Of a stretch of 64,000 nt of DNA, positions 1 through 13,496 are shown piece after piece (within the stretch, counting starts at the first letter, position 1; each line of letters opens with the position of its first letter). The position numbers and the translations under genes are program-made. Location: NCBI RefSeq assembly GCF_937616625.2, contig NC_065577.1, forward strand, positions 23,759,501 to 23,823,500, in the 5' to 3' direction. This DNA is from Mercurialis annua. Taxonomy: Eukaryota; Streptophyta; Magnoliopsida; Malpighiales; Euphorbiaceae. The notes beneath the pieces were generated by a model. It saw only the letters and a list, made by a program, of their open reading frames with translations, was not told where the DNA came from and searched no databases.

Positions 1-2040
1 GTGAAACGCTTGCATTTTTTTTGTAATGTTTGTAAACGTTTTGCTTAAATTGATAGAAAGGTGAAACGCTTGGTTTTGTTTCGTAACATTTGTAAACGTT
101 TGGCTTAAATCGCAAAAAATGTGAAACGTTTGAATATATTTGGTAACGTTTTAAACGTTTAGTTTTGTTTCGTAACGTTTGACTTAAATCGTTAAAAAGG
201 GGAAACATTTGAATTTGTTTTATAATGTTTATAAACGTTTGGCTTAAATCGCCAAAAAGGTGAAACGTTTGGATTTGTTTCATAACTTTTGCAACCGTTT
301 GGCTTAAATCGCTAAAAAGGTGAAACGCTAGGTTTTGTTTCGTAACGTTTTTAAATGTTTGGCTTAAATCGCTAAAAAGGTGAATCGTTTGGATTTGTTT
401 CGTAACGTTTGGTTTAAATTGCTAAAAAGGTAAAACACTTGGATTTGTTTCGTAACGCTTGTAAAGGTTTGACTTAAATTGCTAAAAAGGTGAAACGTTT
501 GGATTTGTTTAGTACAGTTTGTAAGCATTTGGCTTAAATCGCTAAAAAGGTGAAACGTTTGGATTTTTTTCGTACCGTTTGTAAATATTTCGCTTTAATC
601 GCTAAATAGTGAAACGTTTGGATTTGTTTCGTAACTTTTGTAAACGTTTTGCTTAAATTGTTAAAAAGATGAAATGCTTGGTTTTGTTTCATAACGTTTG
701 TAAACGTTTGGATTAAATTGCTAAACATGGGAAACGTTTGGATTTGTTTCGTAACGTTTGTTAATTTGGCTTAAATTGTTAAAAAGCTGAAACGCTGGGT
801 TTTGTTTCGTAACGTTTTTAAATGTTTGGCTTAAATTGCTAAGAAGGTGAAACACTTGGATTTGTTTAGTAACATTTGTAAACGTTTAGCTTAAACGGCT
901 TAATAGGATAAACATTTGGTTTTGTTTCGTAACCTTTATAAACGTTTGGCTTAAATCGCTAAAAAGGGGAAAAGTTTGGATTTTTTTCGTAACGTTTGTA
1001 AACGTCAGGCTTATATTGCTAAAAAGGAGAAATGCTTGAATTTGTTTCGTAACGTTTGTAAACGATTGGCCTAAATTGCTAAAAAGGTGGAATGCTTGGA
1101 TTTGTTTTATAACGTTTGCAAATGTTTGGCTTCCATCGCTAAAAAGATGAAGCGTTCGGATTTGTTTCGTAGCGTTTGTAAACGTTTGGCTTAAATCGCT
1201 AAAAAGGTGAAACATTTGGATTTGTTTCGAAACGTTTGCAATTGTTTGGCTTAAATCGCGAAAAAGGTGAAACATTTGGATTTGTTTCGTAACGTTTGTA
1301 AACGTTTGGTTTAAATTGCTAAAAAGGTGAAACGCTTGGATTTATTTCGTAACGTTTGTAAAGGTTTGGCTTAAATTGCTAAAAAGATGAAACATTTGGA
1401 TTTGTTTTGTAGCGTTTGTAAACGTTTGGCTTAAATCGCTAAAAAGATGAAACATTTGGATTTGTTTTGTAGCATTTGTAAACGTTTGGCTTAAATCGCT
1501 AAAAAGTTGAAACGTTTGGATTTGTTTCGTACCGTTTCTAAACGTTTGGCTTAAATCCCTATAACGGTGAAACGTTTCGATTTGTTTCGTAGCGTTTGTA
1601 AACGTTTGGCTTATATTGCTAAAATGGTGAAACGCTTGATTTTGTTTCGTAACGTTTGTAAACGCTTGGCTCAAATTGCTAAACATTGAAAACGTTTGGA
1701 TTTGTTTCGTAACGTTTGTAAATTTGGCTTAAATTGCTAAAAAGGTGAAACGCTGGGATTTGTTTCGTAATATTTTTAAACGTTTGGTTTAAATTCCTAA
1801 AAAGGTGAAACGATTGGATTTGTTTCGTAACGTTTGTAAACGTTTGGTTTAAATTGCTAAAAAGGTGAAACTTTTGGATTAGTTTCGTAACGTTTATAAA
1901 GGTTTGGCTTATATTGATAAAAAGATGAAACATTTTGGATTTGTTTCGTAGCGTTTGTAAACGTTTGGCCTTAATCGCTAAAAAGGTGAAACGTTTGGAT
2001 TTCTTTCGTATCGTTTGTAAACATTTGGCTTAAATCACCA

Positions 2041-2900
2041 AAACGAAGAAACGCTTGGATTTGTTTCGTAACGTTTGTAAACGTTTGGCCTAAATTGCTA
2101 AAAAGGTGAAACGCTTGGATTTGTTTCGTAACGTTTGTAAACGTTTCTCTTAAATTACTAAAAAGGTGAAATGCTTGGATTTGTTTCGGAACGTTTGTAA
2201 ACTATTGGCTTAAATTGCTAAAAATGTGAAACGCTTGGATTTGTTTCGCAACGGTTATAAATGTTTGGCTTAAATTGCTATTAAGGTGAAATGCTTTGTT
2301 TTGTTTCGTAACATTTGTAAAGGTTTGGCTTAAATCGCTAAAAATGTGAAACGTTTGGATTTTTTTACTAACGTTATAAACGTTTGGTTTTGTTTCGTAA
2401 CGTTTGTAAAAGTTTGTCTTAAATCGCTCAAAAGGTGAAACGATTGGATTTTTTTCGTAACGTTTGTAAACGTTGGGCTTAAATCGCTAAAAAGGTTCAA
2501 CGTTTGGATTTGTTTCGTAACGTTTGTAAACGTATGGCTTAAATCGCTAAAAAGGGGAAACGTTTGGATTTGTTTTGTAACGTTTGTAAACGTTTGGATT
2601 AAATCGCTAAAAAGGTGAAATGTATGGATTTGTTTCGTAACGTTTTTAAACGTTTGGCTTAATTCACTAAAATGGGGAAACGTGTGAATTTGTTTCGTAA
2701 TGTTTGTTTACGTTTGGCCTAAATAGCTAAAACGGGGAAACGCTTGGATTTATTTTGTAACGTTTGTAAACGTTTGGCTTAAATTGCTAAAAAGGTGAAA
2801 CGCTTAGATTTATTTCGTAATGTTTGTAAAAGTTTGGCTTAAATTTCTTAAAAGGTAAAACATTTAGATTTGTTTCATAATCTTTGTAAAGGTTTAGCTA
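2041..2900. repeat. Satellite segment repeated at +3816 bp and again near 7.4 kb
   Basis: An unusual run of variant monomers recurs in the same order about 3816 bp downstream. It includes one with CGAAG at 2045 and a half-length monomer near 2365-2395 followed by 'cgctcaaaagg'. The matching points are 2045/5861 and 2365/6181. Part of it recurs a third time about 1.2 kb further on, from about 7390. This is part of the higher-order structure of block 1. Boundaries are approximate, judged by eye from marker variants. Confidence 0.7.
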
Positions 2901-5900
2901 AAATCGCTAGAAATATGAAATGTTTGTATTTGTTTCGTAACGTGTGTAAACGTTTGGCTTATATCGCTAAAAAGGTGAAACGTTTGGATTTCTTTCGTAA
3001 CGTTTGTAAACGTTTGCCTTAAATTGCTAAAAGGGTAAAACGCTTGGGTTTGTTTTGTAACGTTTCTAAATGTTTGACTTAAATTGCGAAAAAAGTGAAC
3101 GCTTGGATTTGTTTCGTAATGTTTGTAAACGTTTAGCTTAAATCGCAAAAATGGTGAAACGCTTCGATTTATTTCATAACCTTTGTAAATGTTTGGCTTA
3201 AATCGCTAAAAAGGTGAAACGTTTGGATTTTTTTCGTAACGTTTATAAACGTTTGGCTTAAATTGCTAAAAAAGTGAAACATTTAGATTTGTTTCGTAAC
3301 GTTATAAACGTTTGGTTTAAATTGCTAAAAAGGAGAAACGCTTGGATTTGTTTCGTAACGTTTGTAAACGTTTGGCTTAAATTGCTAAAAAGGTGAAACA
3401 CTTGGATTTGTTTTGTAATGTTTGTAAACGTTTCGCTTAAATGGATAGAAAGGTGAAACGATTGGTTTTGTTTCGTAATGTTTGTAAACGTTTGACTTAA
3501 ATCTCTAAAAAGGGGAAACATTTCGATTTGTTTCATAACGTGTATAAACGTTTGGCTTAAATCGCCAAAAAGTGAAACGTTTGGATTTGTTTCATAACTT
3601 CTGCAAACGTTTGGCTTAAATCGTTAAAAAGGTGAAACGTTTGGATTTGTTTTGTAATGTTTGTGAACATTTGGTTTAAATTGCTAAAAAGGTGAAACGC
3701 TTGGATTGGTTTTGAAACATTTGTAAACGTTTGGCTTAAATTGCTAAAAAGGTGAAACGCTTGGATTTGTTTCGTAACGTTTGTAAAGGTTTGGCTTAAA
3801 TTGCTAAAAAGGTGAAACGTTTGGATTTGTTTTGTAGCATTTGTAAACGTTTGGCTTAAATCGCTAAAAAGTTGAAACGTTTGGATTTGTTTCGTACCGT
3901 TTCTTAATATTCGGCTTAAATCGCAAAAAAAGTGAAACGTTTGGATTTGTTTCGTAACGTTTGGCTTAAATTGCTAAAAAGGTGAAACGCTTGGCTTTGT
4001 TTTGTAACGTTTGTAAACGTTTAGCTTAAATTGCTTAACATGGGAAACGTTTGGATTTGTTTCGTAACGTTTGTTTATTTGACTTAAATTGCTAAAACGG
4101 TGACACACTGGGATTTGTTTCATAATGTTTGTAAACGTTTGGTTTAAATTGCTAAAAAGGTGGAACGTTTGGATTTGTTTCGTAACGTTTGTAAACGTTT
4201 GGTTTATATTGCTAAATAGGGGAAACATTTGGATTTGTTTCGTTACGTTTATAAAGGTTTTGCTAAAATTGCTAAAAAGATGAAACATTTTGGATTTGTT
4301 TCGTACCGTATGTAATTATTTGGCTTAAATCACTAAAAAGATGAAACGTTTGGATTTGTTTCGTAACTTTTGTAAACGTTTGGCTTAAATTGCTAAAAAG
4401 GTGAAACGCTTGGTTTTGTTTCGTAACGTTTGTAAACGTTTAGATTAAATTACTAAACATATGAAACGTTTGGATTTCTTTCGTAATGTTTGTAAATTTG
4501 GCTTAAATTACTAAAAAGGTGAAACGCTGGGATTACTTTCGTAATGTTTGTAAACGGTTGGCTTAAATTGCTAAAAAGGTGAAACACTCGAATTTGTTTC
4601 GTAACGTTTTAAAATGTTTGGCTTAAATTGCATTGAAGGAGAAACGCTTTGATTTGTTTCGTAGCATTTGTAAACGTTTGGCTTAAATGGGTAAAGCTGT
4701 TAAACATTTGGATTTGTTTCGTAACGTTTGTAAACGTTTGGCTTATATTGCTAAAAAGAGGAAACACTTCGATTTTTTCGTAACGTTTGTAAACGTTTCG
4801 CTTAAATTGATAGAAAGGTGAAATGATTGGTTTTGTTTCGTAACATTTGTAAACGTTTGGCTTAAATCTCAAAAAATGTGAAACGTTTGAATTTGTTTGG
4901 TAATGTATTAAACGTTTGGTTTTGTTTCGTAACGTTTGTAAACGTTTGGATTGTATTGCTAAATAGGTGAAACGTTTGGATTTGTTTCGTAATGTTTATA
5001 AGGGTTTGGCTTAAATTGCTAAAAAGATGAAACATTTTGGATTTGTTTCGTAGCGTTTGTAAACGTTTGGCTTAAATCGCTAAAAAGGTGAAACATTTGG
5101 ATTTGTTTCGAAACGTTTGCAAACGTTAGGCTTAAATCGCTAAAAAGGTGAAACGTTTGGATTTGTTTCGTAACGTTTGTAAACGTTTGGTTTAAATTGC
5201 TAAAAAGGTGTAACACTTGGATTTGTTTTGTAACGTTTGTAAAGGTTTGGCTTAAATTGCTAAAAAGATGAAACGTTTGAATTTGTTTTGTAGCATTTGT
5301 AAACGTTTGGCTTAAATCGCTAAAAAGTTGAAACGTTTGGATTTGTTTCGTACCGTTTCTAAACGTTTGGCTTAAATCGCTAAAAAGGGGAAACGTTTGG
5401 ATTTGTTTCGTAAAGTTTGTAAACGTTTGGCTTATATTGCTATAAAGGTGAAACGCTTGGTTTTGTTTCGTAGCGTTTGTAAACGTTTGGCTTAAATTGC
5501 TAAACATGGAAAACGTTTGGATTTGTTTCGTAACGTTTGTAAATTTGGCTTAAATTGCTAAAAAGGTGAAACACTGGGATTTGTTTCGTAATATTTGTAA
5601 ACGTTTGGTTTAAATTGCTAAAAAGTTGAAACGTTTGGATTTGTTTCGTAACGTTTGTAAACGTTTGGTTTAAATTGCTAAAAAGGTGAAACGTTTGGAT
5701 TAGTTTCGTAGCATAAAGGTTTTGTTTAAATTGATAAAAAGATGAAACATTTTGGATTTGTTTCGTAGCGTTTGTAAACGTTTGTCCTAAATCACTAAAA
5801 AGGTGAAACGTTTGGATTTCTTTCGTATCGTTTGTAAACATTTGCCTTAAATCACTAAAACGAAGAACACTTGGATTTGTTTCGTAACATTTGTAAAGGT

Positions 5901-8900
5901 TTGGCTTATATTGCTAAAAAGGTGAAACGCTTGGATTTGTTTCGTAGCGTTTGTAAACGTTAGTCTTAAATTCCTAAAAAGGTGAAACGCTTGGATTTGT
6001 TTCGGAACGTTTGTAAACTATTGGCTTAAATTGCTAAAAACGTGAAACGCTTGGATTTGTTTCGCAACGTTTGTAAACGTTTGGCTTAAATTGCTATAAA
6101 AGTGAAATGCTTGGTTTTGTTTCGTAATATTTGTAAAGGTTTGGCTTAAATCGCTAAAAATGTGAAATGTTTGGATTTGTTTACTAACATTATAAACGTT
6201 TGGTTTTGTTTCGTAACGTTTGGCCTAAATCGCTCAAAAGGTGAAACGATTGGATTTGTTTTGTAACGTTTGTCAACGTTGGGCTTAAATCGCTAAAAAG
6301 GTTCAACGTTTAGATTTGTTTCGTAACGTTTGTAAACGTATGGCTTAAATCGCTAAAAAGGTTCAACGTTTTGATTTGTTTTGTAACGTTTGTAAACGTT
6401 TGGATTAAATCGCTAAAAAGGTGAAATGTTTGGATTTGTTTCGTAACGTTTGTAAACGTTTGGCCTAATTCACTAAAAGGGGAAACGTTGGAATTTGTTT
6501 CGTAACGTTTGTATACGTTTGACTTAAATAGCTAAAAAGGGGAAACACTTGGATTTGATTTGTAACGTTTGTAAACGTTTGGCTTAAATTGTTAAAAAGG
6601 TGAAACACTTAGATTTATTTCGTAACGTTTGTAAACGATTGGCTTAAATTGCTAAAAAGGTGAAACGCTTGGATTTGTTTTGTAACGTTTGTAAACGTGT
6701 GGCTTAAATTGCTAAAAAGGTGAAATATTTGGATTTGTTTCATAATCTTTGTAAATGTTTGTCTTAAATCGCTCAAAAAGGGAAAAGTTTGGACTTGTTT
6801 CGCAATGTTTGTAAACGTTTGGCATAAATCGCTATAAAGTTGAAACATTTGTATTTGCTTCTTATCGTTTGTAAACGTTTGGCTTCAATTGCTAAAAAGG
6901 TGAAATGTTTGGATTTACTTCGTAACGTTTGTAAACGTTTGGCATAAATCGCTAAAAAGGTGAAATGTTTGGATTTGTTTCTTAACTTTTTAAACGTTTG
7001 GCTTAAATCGCTAAAATGGGGAATCATTTGGATTTGTTTCGTAACGTTTGTAAACGTTTGGCTTAAATCGTTAAAAGGTAAAATGTTTGGTTTTGTTTCG
7101 TAACGTTTGTAAACGTTCGGCTTAAATCGCTAAAAAGGTGAAACGTTTGGATTAGTTTCGTAACGTTTGTAAACGTTCGGCTTAAATCGCTAAAAAGGTG
7201 AAACGTTTGGATTTGTTTCGTAACGTTCGTAAACGTTTGACTTAAATTACTAAAAATGTGAAACGCTTGGATTTGTTTCGCAATGTTTGTAAACGTTTGG
7301 CTTAAATTGCTATAAAGGTGAAATGATGGTTTTGTTTCGTAACATTTGTAATGGTTTGGCTTAAATCGCTAAAAATGTGAAACGTTTGGATTTTGTTTAG
7401 TAGCGTTATAAAGGTTTGGTTTTGTTTCGTAATGTTTGTAAACATTTGGCCTAAATCGCTCAAAAGGTGAAACGATTCAATTTGTTTTGTAACGTTTGTA
7501 AACGTTGGGCTTAACTCGCTAAAAAGGTTCAACGTTATTTCGTAACGTTTGTAAACGTATGGCTTAAATCGCTAAAAAGGTTCAACGTTTGGATTTGTTT
7601 TGAAACGTTTGTGAACGTTTGGATTAAATCGCTAAAAAGGTGAAATGTTTGGATTTGTGTCGTAACATTTGTAAACGTTTGGCTTAATTCACTAAAAAGG
7701 GGAAACATGTGAATTTGTTTCGTAACGTTTGTATACGTTTGGCTTAAATTGCTAAAAAGGGAAAACGCTTGGATTTCTTTCGTAACGTTTGTAAACGTTT
7801 GGCTTAAATTGCTAAAAATGTGAAACACTTGGATTTATTTCGTAATGTTTGTAAACGTTTAGCTTAAATTGCTAAAAAGGTGAAACATTTGGATTTGTTT
7901 CATAATCTTTGTAAAGATTTGGCTTAAATCGCTAGAAAGATGAAATGTTTGTATTTGTTTCTTAACGTTTGTAAACGTATGGCTTAAACCGCTAAAAAGG
8001 GGAAATGTTTTGATTTTTTTCGTAACGTTTGTAAACGTCAGGCTTATATTGCTAAAACGGTGAAACGCTTGGATTTGTTTCGTAACGTTTGTAAACGTTT
8101 AGCCTAATTTTCTAAAAAGGTAAAATGCTTGGATTTGTTTCGTAACGGTTGCAAACCTTTGGCTTATATCGCTAAAAAGGCAAAGCGTTTGGATTTGTTT
8201 CGTAGCGTTTGAAAACGTTTGGCTTAAATCACTAAAAAGGTGAAACATTTGGATTTGTTTCGTACTGTTTATAAACGTTTGGCTTAAATCACTAAAAAGG
8301 TGAAATGTTTGGATTTGTTTCGTAACGTTTGTAAACGTTTGGATTAAATTGCAAAACATGGGACACGTTTGGATTTGTTTCATAACGTTTGTAAATTTGG
8401 TTTAAATTACTAAAAAGGTGAAACGCTGGGATTTGTTTCGTAATGTTTGTAAATGTTTGGCTTAAATTGCTAAAAAGGTGAAACGCTCAGATTTGTTTTG
8501 TAACGTTTTTAAATGTTTCGCTTAAATTGATATGAAGCTGAAACGCTTGGATTTGTTTCGTAACATTTGTAAACGTTTGGCTTAAATCCTAAAAAGATTA
8601 AACATTTCGATTTATTTCATAACCTTTCTAAACGTTTGGCTAAAACCGCTAAAAAGGGGAAACGTTTGGATTTTTTTCGTAACGTTTGTAAACGTCAGGC
8701 TTATATTGCTAAAAAGGTGAAACGCTTGGATTTGTTTCGTAGCGTTTGTAAACGTTTGGCCTAAATTACTAAAAAGGTGAAATACTTGGATTTGTTTCTT
8801 AACGTTGCAATCGTTTGACTTATATCGCTAAAAAGGCGAAGCGTTTGGATTTGTTTCGTACCGTTTGAAAATGTTTAGCTTAAATCACTAAAAGGGTGAA

Positions 8901-9068
8901 ACATTTGGATTAATTGTTTATAAACGTTTGGCTTAAATCGCTAAAAAGGTGAAATGTTTGGATTTGTTTCGTAATGTTTGTAAATGTTTGACTAAAATTG
9001 CTAAAAAGGTGAAACGCTTGGATTTGTTTTGTAACATTTGTAAATGTTTGGCTTAAATCGCAAAAAAT

Positions 9069-12000
9069 GTGAAACGTTTGAATTTGTTTGATAACGTTTT
9101 AAAGGTTTGGTTTTATTTCGTAACGTTTCTAAACGTTTGGCTTAAATCGCTAATAAGGAAAAACGTTGGGATTTGTTTCATAACGTTTATAAACGTTTGG
9201 CTTAAATCGCTAAAAAGGGGAAACGCTGGGATTTGTTTCATAACGTTTATAAACGTTTGGCTTAAATCGCTAAAAAGGTAAAACGTTTGGATTTGTATGA
9301 TAACTTCTGTAAACATTTGGCTTAAATCGCTAAAAAGGTGAAACGTTTGACTTTGTTTCGTAACGTTTGTAAACGTTTGGCTTAAATCGATAAAAAAAGT
9401 GAAACGTTTGAATTTGTTTCGTAGCGTTTGTAAACGTTTTGCTTAAATCGCTAAAAAGGTGCAATGTTTGGATTTGTTTCGTACCGTTTGTAAACATTTG
9501 GCTTAAATCTCTAAAAAGGTGAAATGTTTGGATTTGTTCCGTAACGTTTGTAAACGTTTAGCTTAAATTGCTAAAAAGTTAAAACTCTTGGGTTGGTTTC
9601 GTAACGTTTGTAAACGTTTAGTTTAAGTTGCTAAAAAGGTTAAACGCTTGGGTTTGTAAACGTTTCGCTTAAATCGCTAAACAGGCGAAATTTTTGGAAT
9701 CGTTTCTTAATATTTGTAAATGTTTGGCTTAAATCGCTAAAAGGTGAAACGTTTGGATTTGTTTCGTAACGTTTGTAAACATTTGGCTTCAATCGCTAAA
9801 AAGGTGAAACGTTTAGATTTGTTTCGTAACGTTTGTAAACGTTAGGTTTAAACCGTTAGAAAGGCAAAAAACTTGGATTTGTTTCGTACTGTTTGTAAAC
9901 GTTTGGCTTAAATTGCTAAAAAGGTGAAACGCTTGGATTTGTTTTGTAACGTTTGTAAACGTTTGGCTTAAATTGCTACAAAGGTGAAACATTTGGATTT
10001 GTTCATAATCTTTGTAAATGTTTGGTTTAAATCGCTAAAAAGGGAAAACATTTGGATTTGTTTCGCAACATTTGTAAATGTTTGGCATAAATAGCTAAAA
10101 AGGTGAAACGTTTATATTTGCTTCGTAACGTTTTTAAACGTTTGGCTTCAATTGCTAAAAACGTGAAACATTTGGATTTATTTCGTAACGTTTATAAACG
10201 TTTGGCATAAATCGCGAAAAAGGTAAAATGTTTGGATTTGTTTCTTAACTTTTTAAACGTTTGGCTTAAATCGCTAAAATTGTTAAACATTTGGATTTGT
10301 TTTGTATCATTTGTAAACGTTTGGCTTAAATCGTTAGAAGGTGAAATGTTTGGTTTTATTTCGTAACGTTTTTAAAACGTTCTGCTTAAATCGCTAAAAA
10401 GGTAAAACTTTTGGATTAGTTTCGTAACTTTTGTAAACGTTTGGCTTAAATTGCTAAAAAGGTGAAACACTTGGATTTATTTCGTAACGTTTGTAAACGT
10501 TTAGCTTAAATTACTAAAAAGGTGAAACATTTGGATTTGTTTCATAATCTTTGTAAAGATTTGGCTTAAATCGCTAGAAAGATGAAATGTTTGTATTTGT
10601 TTCGTAACGTTTGTAAATGTTCAGCTTAAGTCGCAAAAATGGTGAAACGCTTGGATTTGTTTGGTAACGTTTTAAAACGTTCGGCTTAAATCGCTAGAAA
10701 GGTGAAACGTTTGGATTTGTTTCGTAACGTTTGGTTTAAATTGCTAAAAAGGTAAAACACTTGGATTTGTTTCGTAACGCTTGTAAAGGTTTGACTTAAA
10801 TTGCTAAAAAGGTGAAACGTTTGGATTTGTTTCGTACCGTTTGTAAACATTTGGCTTAAATCGCTATAAAGGTGAAATGTTTGGATTTTTTTCCGTACCG
10901 TTTGTAAACATTTCGCTTAAATCGCTAAAAAGTGAAACATTTGGATTTGTTTCGTAACTTTTGTAAACGTTTGGCTTAAATTGCTAAAAAGGTGAAACGC
11001 TTGGTTTTGTTTCATAACGTTTGTAAACCTTTGGATTAAATTACTAAACATGGGAAACATTTGGATTTGTTTTGTAACGTTTGTTAATTTGGCTTAATTG
11101 TTAAAATGGTGAAACATTGGGTTTTGTTTCGTAATGTTTTTAAATGTTTGGCTTAAATTACTATGAAGATGAAACGCTTGGATTTGTTTAGTAACATTTG
11201 TAAACGTTGGGCTTAAATGTCTTAAAAGGTTAAACATTTGGTTTTGTTTCGTAACTTTTATTAACGTTTGGCTTAAATCGCTAAAAAGGGGAAAAGTTTG
11301 GATTTTTTCGTAACATTTGTAAACGTCAGGCTTATATTGTTAAAAAGGAGAAACGCTTGAATTTGTTTCGTAACGTTCGTAAACGATTGGCCTAAATTGC
11401 TAAAAAGGTGAAATGCTTGGATTTGTTTTATAACGTTTGCAAACGTTTGGCTTCCATCGCTAAAAAGGTGAAGCGTTTGGATTTGTTTCGTAGCGTTTGA
11501 AAACGTTTGGCTTAAATCGCTAAAAAGGTGAAACATTTGGATTTGTTTCGTACTGTTTATAAACGTTTGGCTTAAATCACTAAAAAGGTGAAATGTTTGG
11601 ATTTGTTTCGTAACGTTTGTAAACGTTTGGCATAAATTGCTAAAAAGGTGAAACGCTTGGATTTGTTTCAGAAAATCTGTAAACGTTTGGCTTAAATAGC
11701 TAAAAGGTGAAACACTTAGATTTGTTTCGGAACGTTTGTAAATATTTGGTTTAAATTGCTAAAAAGGTGAAACGTTTGGTTTTGTTTAGTAATGTTTGTA
11801 AAGGTTTAGCTTAAATCGCTAATAATGTGAAACGTTTGAATTTGTTTGATAACGTTTTAAACGTTTGGTTTTGTTTCGTAACGTTTCTAAATGTTTGGCT
11901 TAAATCGCTAAAAAAGGGGATACGCTGGGATTTTTTTCATAACGTTTATAAACGTTTGGCTTAAATCGCTAAAAATGTCAAACGCTGGGATTTGTTTTAT

Positions 12001-13496
12001 AACGCTTATAAACGTTTGGCTTATATCGCTAAAAAGGTAAAACGTTTGGATTTGTTTCATAACGTTCTATAAACGTTTGACTTAAATCGCTAAAAAAGGT
12101 AAAACGTTTGGATTTGTTTCGTAACGTTTGTAAACGTTTGGCTTCAATCTCTAAAAAAGTCAAACATTTGGATTTGTTTCGTAACGTTTGTAAACATTTG
12201 GCTTATATCGCTAAAAAGGGGAAACATTTGGATTTGTTTCATACCTTTGTAAACATTTGGCTTAAATCGCTAAAAAGGTGAAACGTTTGGATTTGTTTCG
12301 TAACGTTTATAAACGTTTGGCTTAAATTGCTGAAAAGGTGAAACGCTTGGATTTGTTTCGTAACGTTTGTAAATGTTTGTCTTAAATTGCTAAAAAGGTG
12401 AAACGCTTGGATTTGTTTTGTAATGTTTGTAAACGTTTCGCTTAAATTGATAGAAAGGTGAAACACTTGGTTTTGTTTCGTAACATTTGTAAACGTTTGG
12501 CTTAAATCGCAAAAAATGTGAAACGTTTGAATTTATTTGGTAACATTTTAAACGTTTGGTTTTGTTTCGTAACGTTTGACTTAAATCGCTAAAAAGGGGA
12601 AAAATTTGGATTTGTTTTATAACGTTTATAAACGTTTGGCTTTAATCGCCAAAAAGGTGAAACATTTGGATTTGTTTCATAACTTTTGCAAACGTTTGGC
12701 TTAAATCGCTAAAAAGGTGAAACATTTGGATTTATTTCCTAACGTTTGCAAACGTTTGGCTTAAATCGCTAAAAAGGTGAAAGGTTTGAATTTGTTTCGT
12801 AACGTTTGTAAACGTTTGGTTTAAATTGCTAAAAAGGTAAAACACTTGGATTTGTTTAGTAACGTTTGTAAAGGTTTGGCTTAAATTGCTAAAAAGGTGA
12901 AACGTTTGGATTTGTTTTGTAACGTTTTTAAATGTTTGGCTTAAATTGATATGAAGGTGAAACGCTTGGATTTGTTTCGTAACATTTGTAAACGTTTGGC
13001 TTAAATGCCTAAAAAGGTTAAATATTTCGATTTATTTCATAACCTTTCTAAACGTTTGGCTTAAACCGCTAAAAAGGGGAAACGTTTGGATTTTTTTCGT
13101 AACGTTTGTAAACGTCAGGCTTATATTGCTAAAAAGGTGAAACGCTTGGATATGTTTCGTAGCGTTTGTAAACGTTTGGCCTAAATTACTAAAAAGGTGA
13201 AATACTTGGATTTGTTTCATATCGTTTGCAATCGTTTGGCTTATTTCGCTAAAAAGGCGAAGCGTTTGGATTTGTTTCGTACCGTTTGAAAATGTTTAGC
13301 TTAAATCACTAAAAGGGTGAAACATTTGGATTAGTTTCGTATTGTTTATAAACGTTTGGCTTAAATTGCTAAAAAGGTGAAATGTTTGGATTTCTTTCGT
13401 AACGTTTGTAAATGTTTGGCTAAAATTGCTAAAAAGGTGAAACGCTTGGATTTGTTTTGTAACATTTGTAAATGTTTGGCTTAAATCGCAAAAAAT
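9069..13496. repeat. Higher-order repeat unit A1 (4428 bp)
   Basis: Phase is set by a marker run (two slightly different GGGATTTGTTTCATAACG monomers after a half-length monomer) that starts at 9069 and recurs at 13497 and 17593. Monomer order and private variants match the next unit over most of its length, for example the unusual GGGTTTGTAAACGTTTCGC junction near 9650 and 14080. Unit A1 holds about 690 bp near 11820-12500 that A2 lacks, so the units are mosaics and not exact copies. Confidence 0.8.
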